From an uncultured Pelagibacteraceae bacterium (lineage in GTDB: Bacteria > Pseudomonadota > Alphaproteobacteria > Pelagibacterales > Pelagibacteraceae): 10,487 nt of DNA. The stretch spans positions 1-10,487 of the forward strand of contig CACOWD010000013.1 in assembly GCA_902630915.1 (NCBI GenBank), read 5' to 3'. This document shows, in pieces, positions 6,713 to 10,487 of this stretch; positions within the stretch are counted from its first letter, which is position 1; every line of letters starts with the position of its first letter. Under the pieces are notes generated by a model that saw only the letters and a program-made list of their open reading frames with translations, searched no databases and was not told the DNA's origin. The position numbers were made by a program, and so were the translations under genes.

Positions 6713-7851
6713 AAAAAATTTTATTTATAACTACTAGGAGTCCATTTTCGGGAAGATATTCAGGTGATGTGATTAGATCTTTAAAAATTGTAAATTTTCT
6801 TAAAAAGAAATATAATTTAGATGTAGTATGTTTAAATAAAAAAGGTGAGTTAAAAAATAAAAATAAAAATATTTTAGCTTTTAATGACTCTAATTTTTTT
6901 TTTAAAGTTTTTTATTGCATCATCTCACTTTTTAAATTTGAACCAATTCAATTTGGATTATTTTATTCTAAAGAAATGAAGGAATATTTAAAAGAGAATG
7001 CTCACCAGTATGATTGTTTATTTTTTTATCACATCAGATCAAGTCAATATTTACCGGAAAATTTTAGAGGGAGGACTATTATTGAAATAGGAGATTTATA
7101 CTCTGAAAACTATTTGCAAACTTTCAATAACTTAAGTATTTTTAATCCTTTAAAATATATATATCTATTAGAGAGTATTTTAGTAACAAATACTGAAAAA
7201 AAAATTTTTTCCAACTTTGATAAAGTTACTTTATTTTCAAAAAATGAGGCTAAAAAAATTAATTTAAAGATTAAAGGTAAAGTATATCAAGTTGATGAGT
7301 GTATTGATATTGTAAAAAAAAAATATAAGTTTTCTAAAAATAATTTTAGAATTTTATTTATTGGAAATCTCAATTATCTTCCTAATTTTTTAGCTTGCAA
7401 AGATTTTATTAAAAATGATTTACCATTTATAAAAAAAAAGATTCCTCAAATCAAGTTCAGTATTATAGGCAATGTTACTAAATTGAAAAAATTTCTTCTT
7501 TCGGGCAAGCCTGAAGTTGAAGTCCTAGGTTTTAAAAAAGATATTTCTAAATATATTAAAAATACTATTTGTGGTTTGGCAAATTTAAAAATAGCAACAG
7601 GTGTACAAGTGAAAGTTTTAACTTATATGTCTTTCGGATTACCAGTCGTTTGCTCTAAAAAAGTCTCCAAAAATTTCGGGGAAAGTGTACTAAGTTTTCA
7701 TAATAATAAAGAACTTCATAAAGTGATATACGAATTAAAATCTAAAAAAATTAAAAGCAATAAATTTTCTCAAAAATCTCTTAAATTATCAAAATCATTG
7801 AATTGGAAAAAAATAAGCCGAAAATACTTAGAATTAATAAATACTCAATAA
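6709..7851 (+). CDS. Group-1 (GT4-like) glycosyltransferase
   Basis: This 380-residue protein has the two-Rossmann GT-B layout. The N-terminal half starts with LFITTRSPFSGRYSGDVIRS (5-24), the acceptor-side glycine-rich loop. The C-terminal half has FIGNLNYLPN (217-226), FSIIGN (250-255), VEVLGF-KDI (270-279) and GVQVKVLTYMSFGLPVV (298-314). These match group-1 transferases like the sugar transferases of exopolysaccharide/PEP-CTERM loci. It likely transfers a sugar from a nucleotide donor to a surface or lipid-linked acceptor at the inner membrane's cytoplasmic face; donor and acceptor are unknown. The residue usually Glu in KVLEAM is Thr305 here. The gene overlaps SET by ATGA and has an AGAAGAG site upstream. 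It contains T10 and A10 homopolymers and is more AT-rich and Lys/Asn/Phe-rich than dapD, typical of faster-evolving surface genes. It ends inside the convergent truA. Confidence 0.85.
   Translation: MKKILFITTRSPFSGRYSGDVIRSLKIVNFLKKKYNLDVVCLNKKGELKNKNKNILAFNDSNFFFKVFYCIISLFKFEPIQFGLFYSKEMKEYLKENAHQYDCLFFYHIRSSQYLPENFRGRTIIEIGDLYSENYLQTFNNLSIFNPLKYIYLLESILVTNTEKKIFSNFDKVTLFSKNEAKKINLKIKGKVYQVDECIDIVKKKYKFSKNNFRILFIGNLNYLPNFLACKDFIKNDLPFIKKKIPQIKFSIIGNVTKLKKFLLSGKPEVEVLGFKKDISKYIKNTICGLANLKIATGVQVKVLTYMSFGLPVVCSKKVSKNFGESVLSFHNNKELHKVIYELKSKKIKSNKFSQKSLKLSKSLNWKKISRKYLELINTQ
6894..6903 (+). repeat. T10 homopolymer in the glycosyltransferase gene
   Basis: Ten consecutive T encode part of Asn-Phe-Phe-Phe (residues 62-65). 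A second run, A10 at 7314-7323, encodes part of Val-Lys-Lys-Lys in the same gene. Both frames are intact here. Runs of this length are prone to polymerase slippage, so they are places where frame errors or phase variation could occur. In such AT-rich DNA they may also be neutral. Confidence 0.9.
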
Positions 7852-8588
7852 AAAACTTTTTTTAAATACAAACCTTCTGGAGGTGCTGGGGGTGCACATT
7901 CATTTCTTTTTTTTGATTTTATAATTTTTTTTATTTTTTCAGGTTTCCACTTATTTTCACCAACATACTTTAAACAGCCTACCATTGATCTTACTTGTTT
8001 CTGCAGAAAAGACTCGGACTCAAATCTCATTGTAATTTTATTGTTAAAACTGTTTAACCTTGCATGAGTAATAGTTCTTATTGGGCTCTTAGCTGAACAA
8101 GAAGATGCTCTCAATGCTGAGAAATCGTGTGTCCCAATGAAATATTTTATAGCTTTTTTCATTTTTTTTATATTAAGTTTTTTTTTTATTAACCATGATC
8201 TGTCTTGGTCAATTGAAAGATTTGCCAATCTATTAATAATTATATACTCGTACAGTCTTTTTTTTGCGCTATGTCTTGCATGAAAAAGTTCGTTTCTTTT
8301 TTTCAAATTTATTACTGAAATTTGATGTTTTTTTAAGAAAAAGTTAACAGAAGATAAAAATTTAAAAGAATTTTTAATTTCATTCTCACAATAAAAATTT
8401 GCACTTTGGCCTACAGCGTTCACACCTGCATCAGTTCTTCCCGAACCAATTAATTTAATTTTTTTTTTAATAGTTTTAGATATAGCTTTTTGAATTAAAT
8501 CCTGAATTGATTTTCCATTTTTCTGGATTTGCCAGCCGACAAAATTTTTACCTAAATATTCAATAATTATTTGGTAATTATATTTCAA
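7845..8588 (-). CDS. truA: tRNA pseudouridine(38-40) synthase TruA
   Basis: This 247-residue enzyme converts uridines 38-40 of the tRNA anticodon stem to pseudouridine. The opening YQIIIEYLGKNFVGWQ (5-20) is the family start. The catalytic aspartate is D53 in GSGRTDAGVNA (48-58). FHARHSAKKRLYEY (102-115) carries the conserved Y113, and FLQKQVRSMVG (194-204) the conserved arginine R200. The end APPAPPEGLYL (232-242) is typical. N57 stands where the family usually has His (GVHA). The start is TTG at 8586-8588: an in-frame TGA lies only four codons upstream with no ATG or GTG between, and the conserved N-terminus begins at once. TTGA overlaps the fmt stop, so it is coupled to fmt. Its 3' end overlaps the convergent glycosyltransferase by 7 bases. 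Confidence 0.96.
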   Translation of the reverse strand: MKYNYQIIIEYLGKNFVGWQIQKNGKSIQDLIQKAISKTIKKKIKLIGSGRTDAGVNAVGQSANFYCENEIKNSFKFLSSVNFFLKKHQISVINLKKRNELFHARHSAKKRLYEYIIINRLANLSIDQDRSWLIKKKLNIKKMKKAIKYFIGTHDFSALRASSCSAKSPIRTITHARLNSFNNKITMRFESESFLQKQVRSMVGCLKYVGENKWKPEKIKKIIKSKKRNECAPPAPPEGLYLKKVFY

Positions 8589-9505
8589 GCTAATTTTTCA
8601 CCGTTTTGAATTTTATATCCAGCTAAAAAATCTTTTGTTTTTAAGATTTTTTTTCCCTCTTTTTGAATTAATAAAACTCTTATGGCTTTTTGTTTACATG
8701 CCACTGTTAAATTATTATCCAAAACTTCTCCAATCTGCCCGTTTTGATCAACTTCAATTGCCTCGATAATTTTAAATCTTGCTCCTTTATGAAGAAACCA
8801 AACCCCAGGAAAAGGGTTTAGTCCATTAATTTTTGCAATAATATTACTAGCCGGTAAACTCCAATCAATTTCGGACTCTTTTTTATTAATTTTTTTTGCA
8901 TATGTAATATTTTTTTTATTTTGCTCAACAAATTTATAGTTGTTTTGCTCTATTAATTTTAGAGACTTTAAAATCAATTTTGAACCTAAATTACAAAGTT
9001 TTTTTGAAAGAGAAATATAATTATCTTTCTTATCTATTTTAATTTTTTCCTGTAACATATAAGGACCAGCGTCTAATTCTGAAATTATTTGCATAATTGA
9101 AATACCTGTTTCATCATCACCTTCCATGATTGCTCTTTGAATAGGTGCCGCACCTCTCCATTTAGGAAGTAAAGAAGCATGAATATTAAGGAATTTTATA
9201 TTTTTTAGATTCAAAATTTGTGAAGGTATGATTTTTCCGTAAGCTACAACTACAACAACATCTGGGTTCAGTTTTTTAAAAAAATTTATCTCCTCTTCTT
9301 TGTTTAATAAATTTGGTGCTCTGACATTAATTTTGAATTTATTTGAAAATTGATGAACTGGAGAGAAATTCATATGTTGTCCTCTGTTACTTTTTTTTGG
9401 AGGCTGAGTATATACAGATAATATTTGATGTTCGGATTCTTTTAAAGATTTCAAAATTGGAACAGAAAATTCAGGAGTGCCCATAAAAATTAATTTTAAT
9501 CCCAT
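8585..9505 (-). CDS. fmt: Methionyl-tRNA formyltransferase
   Basis: This 306-residue enzyme formylates the amino group of methionyl-initiator-tRNA using 10-formyltetrahydrofolate, allowing bacterial-style translation initiation. The N-terminal formyltransferase domain (about 1-185) starts LKLIFMGTPEFSVPIL (3-18). It carries the catalytic set N107 and H109 in FLNIHASLLP, the SLLPKWRGAAPIQRA loop (111-125) and D145 in SELDAGPYM. The C-terminal OB-like tRNA-binding domain (about 205-300) has WSLPASNI (215-222) and NGLNPFPGVWF (227-237), both family hallmarks. Length is slightly under the usual 310-315. The ATG lies 2 bases after the def stop and the 3' end overlaps truA. Def removes the formyl group that Fmt adds, so the two functionally paired genes are adjacent. 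Confidence 0.98.
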   Translation of the reverse strand: MGLKLIFMGTPEFSVPILKSLKESEHQILSVYTQPPKKSNRGQHMNFSPVHQFSNKFKINVRAPNLLNKEEEINFFKKLNPDVVVVVAYGKIIPSQILNLKNIKFLNIHASLLPKWRGAAPIQRAIMEGDDETGISIMQIISELDAGPYMLQEKIKIDKKDNYISLSKKLCNLGSKLILKSLKLIEQNNYKFVEQNKKNITYAKKINKKESEIDWSLPASNIIAKINGLNPFPGVWFLHKGARFKIIEAIEVDQNGQIGEVLDNNLTVACKQKAIRVLLIQKEGKKILKTKDFLAGYKIQNGEKLA

Positions 9506-9507
9506 TT

Positions 9508-10032
9508 TTACAAAATCACTTTATCTAATTCTTTTTTGCTTTTTTTCAATTTTTTAATAATCATATCTCTTTTCAGCTTTGAAATATGATCAATAAAAAG
9601 AATGCCGTCTAAGTGGTCAACCTCATGTTGAATACAGGTTGCTAGAAGACCATTAGTTTTTAACTCTTTTTTATTACCATTATAATCAATGAAGTTAAGA
9701 TGGCATTCCTCTGGTCTTTCAACTTCAGCGAAATGACCCGGTAAAGACAAGCAACCTTCCTCATAAGTTGATGTTTTATTCGATTTAAATGTTATTTCAG
9801 GATTTATTAAAAATAAGGGATTTTTTTTTTCATCACCTTTTGAAATGTCTAATACAATAACTCTTCTTAATACTCCGATTTGAACAGCTGCTAAACCAAT
9901 TCCAGGAGCATGATACATAGTCTCCAACATATCATCCATAAGTTTCCTCAATTCATCGTCAACTTTTTCTAATATTTTGCTTTTTTTTCTTAAAATTGGA
10001 TCAGGTTCAATTACGATTTTTTTTTTTGACAT
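9508..10032 (-). CDS. def: Peptide deformylase
   Basis: This 174-residue metalloenzyme removes the N-terminal formyl group from newly made proteins as they leave the ribosome. All three defining motifs are present: GIGLAAVQIG (44-53), EEGCLSLPG (91-99, metal ligand C94) and QHEVDHLDG (135-143, ligands H136 and H140, catalytic E137). The N-terminal EPDPILRKKSK (9-19) also fits. The motifs place it with the standard iron-type bacterial deformylases and the length is normal. The ATG at 10032 follows the preceding gene by 20 bases and lacks a good Shine-Dalgarno. An A11 tract covers codons 2-5 directly after the start, and an A10 run lies at codons 68-71. It leads a tight def-fmt-truA set. Confidence 0.98.
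   Translation of the reverse strand: MSKKKIVIEPDPILRKKSKILEKVDDELRKLMDDMLETMYHAPGIGLAAVQIGVLRRVIVLDISKGDEKKNPLFLINPEITFKSNKTSTYEEGCLSLPGHFAEVERPEECHLNFIDYNGNKKELKTNGLLATCIQHEVDHLDGILFIDHISKLKRDMIIKKLKKSKKELDKVIL
10017..10027 (-). repeat. A11 homopolymer right after the def start codon
   Basis: Eleven consecutive A on the coding strand span the end of the Ser codon, three Lys codons and the first base of the Ile codon (residues 2-6). This is the longest homopolymer I see in the window. Its position at the very start of an essential gene makes RNA-polymerase or replication slippage there consequential. An A-rich start also keeps mRNA unstructured, which could help initiation without a Shine-Dalgarno. 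Confidence 0.9.
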
Positions 10033-10052
10033 TTGATCTTATTATAATCTAA

Positions 10053-10487
10053 TTAAACTCTTTTCGGTAGGGCTGAGACTATGAACTTATTTCGTATATT
10101 AATTAAATCTATTTGATTTAGAAGGTTAGTGATAAAATATATTGTTTCGGGATCCAACTGGTGCGGTTCATCTTCTCCAATTATTTCTACAATTTTTAAT
10201 GCTAGGAAAGCATTTTGATTACCTTTTATTAGTTGAAGCAAATTTTTTGGTACTTCATATTTTGATGAAAGCTCTTCTTGTTTAAAATTTTCTGGGATTA
10301 CAAAACCATCTTTTTTCAATGCATCGACTAGAGCTAAATCTTTAGCTGAATAAAAATATTTTCTATTTTTACTAATTTTTTTAAATATTTTATCAATATC
10401 TTTTTGTACTTTTTTTTGCTCCTCATTTTCAAGATAAAATTTAATTATTTTAGATTGATGAAGAATCTTATCATTATATCTTACTTT
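10053..10487 (-). CDS. Unrecognised helical protein, C-terminal 144 residues (5' end outside window)
   Basis: The frame is open from the right edge to a TAA at 10053-10055, so the gene begins beyond the window. A TTG at 10317-10319 could look like a start, but the frame reads straight through it and it is probably an internal Leu. The first part is rich in Lys/Glu and likely helical (with YLENEEQKKVQKDIDKIFKK). The later part has LALVDALKKDGF, LLQLIKGNQNAFLALKIVEI, a GEDEPHQLDPETIYFI stretch and LLNQIDLINIRNKFIVSALP, ending KRV. It has no transmembrane segment or catalytic motif that I recognise. The pattern suggests alpha-helical repeats. Many alphaproteobacteria have recR upstream of def, but nothing here resembles RecR (no Toprim region or RecR-like tail). 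It is probably co-transcribed with def, 20 bases downstream. Confidence 0.7.
   Translation of the reverse strand, partial: KVRYNDKILHQSKIIKFYLENEEQKKVQKDIDKIFKKISKNRKYFYSAKDLALVDALKKDGFVIPENFKQEELSSKYEVPKNLLQLIKGNQNAFLALKIVEIIGEDEPHQLDPETIYFITNLLNQIDLINIRNKFIVSALPKRV

Noticed and set aside
7872..7884. Small hairpin ACCTT-CTG-GAGGT as a terminator at the operon junction
   Set aside because: The stem is only about 5 base pairs, includes a G-T pair, lies within truA codons for the conserved PPEGLYL end and is not directly followed by a T tract.
10041..10046. TATAAT on the minus strand as a def promoter
   Set aside because: It lies only 9 bases before the def ATG and has no recognisable -35 at the right distance; TATAAT by chance is common in this composition.
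10053..10319. An 88-residue gene starting at the TTG at 10319
   Set aside because: The frame stays open without a stop up to the right edge, and the residues before the TTG continue the same helical pattern, so this is the tail of a longer gene.
1..10487. CRISPR array, tRNA, rRNA, insertion sequence, riboswitch or defence system
   Set aside because: No spaced direct repeats, no tRNA or rRNA-like stretch, no transposase, and no non-coding gap large enough for a riboswitch were seen; the only gap above 20 bases is 219-268.

Overview
The window is a dense, very AT-rich piece of bacterial chromosome. It most likely comes from a streamlined marine alphaproteobacterium of the SAR11 (Pelagibacterales) type. 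The reasons are the AT-rich codon use with many Lys/Asn/Ile/Phe residues, almost no intergenic DNA, and the alphaproteobacterial-style gene order rpmH-rnpA-yidD-yidC-argB-HAD-dapD-dapE on one strand with def-fmt-truA on the other. TGA is used as a stop (argB, dapD, dapE, truA, fmt and others), so the standard bacterial code applies. The lineage is an inference from composition and order, not a database match.

Layout: (1) 1-218, minus strand, is the N-terminal part of a membrane protein running off the left edge. (2) 219-268 is the only real intergenic region. It lies between divergent genes and should hold the promoter of the long plus-strand operon. (3) 269-7851, plus strand, holds ten genes with gaps of 0-6 bases or short overlaps: rpmH, rnpA, yidD, yidC, argB, a HAD phosphatase gene, dapD, dapE, a SET-domain lysine methyltransferase gene and a group-1 glycosyltransferase gene. 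(4) 7845-10487, minus strand, is a second tight operon reading an unrecognised helical protein (cut by the right edge), def, fmt and truA. The two operons meet tail to tail and overlap by 7 bases, with no visible terminator.

Functionally, the first block joins ribosome and RNase P components (L34, RnpA) with membrane-protein insertion (YidD, YidC). The middle block joins arginine synthesis (ArgB) with the succinylase branch of diaminopimelate/lysine synthesis (DapD, DapE), with a HAD phosphatase of unknown substrate between them. The minus-strand block handles N-formylation of initiator tRNA (Fmt), deformylation of new proteins (Def) and tRNA pseudouridylation (TruA).

Most genes are housekeeping. 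The main accessory signal is the SET methyltransferase plus glycosyltransferase pair at the end of the biosynthetic operon, exactly where the orientation flips. The SET protein carries a eukaryote-like post-SET zinc-cysteine signature. Other points of interest are a chain of translationally coupled overlaps with non-ATG starts (GTG for SET, TTG for truA), a near-perfect Shine-Dalgarno for dapD placed inside the preceding gene, A/T homopolymers of 10-11 bases inside genes (notably just after the def start codon), and single-residue departures from family motifs in TruA and the glycosyltransferase. I found no CRISPR array, tRNA, rRNA, insertion sequence or defence system.
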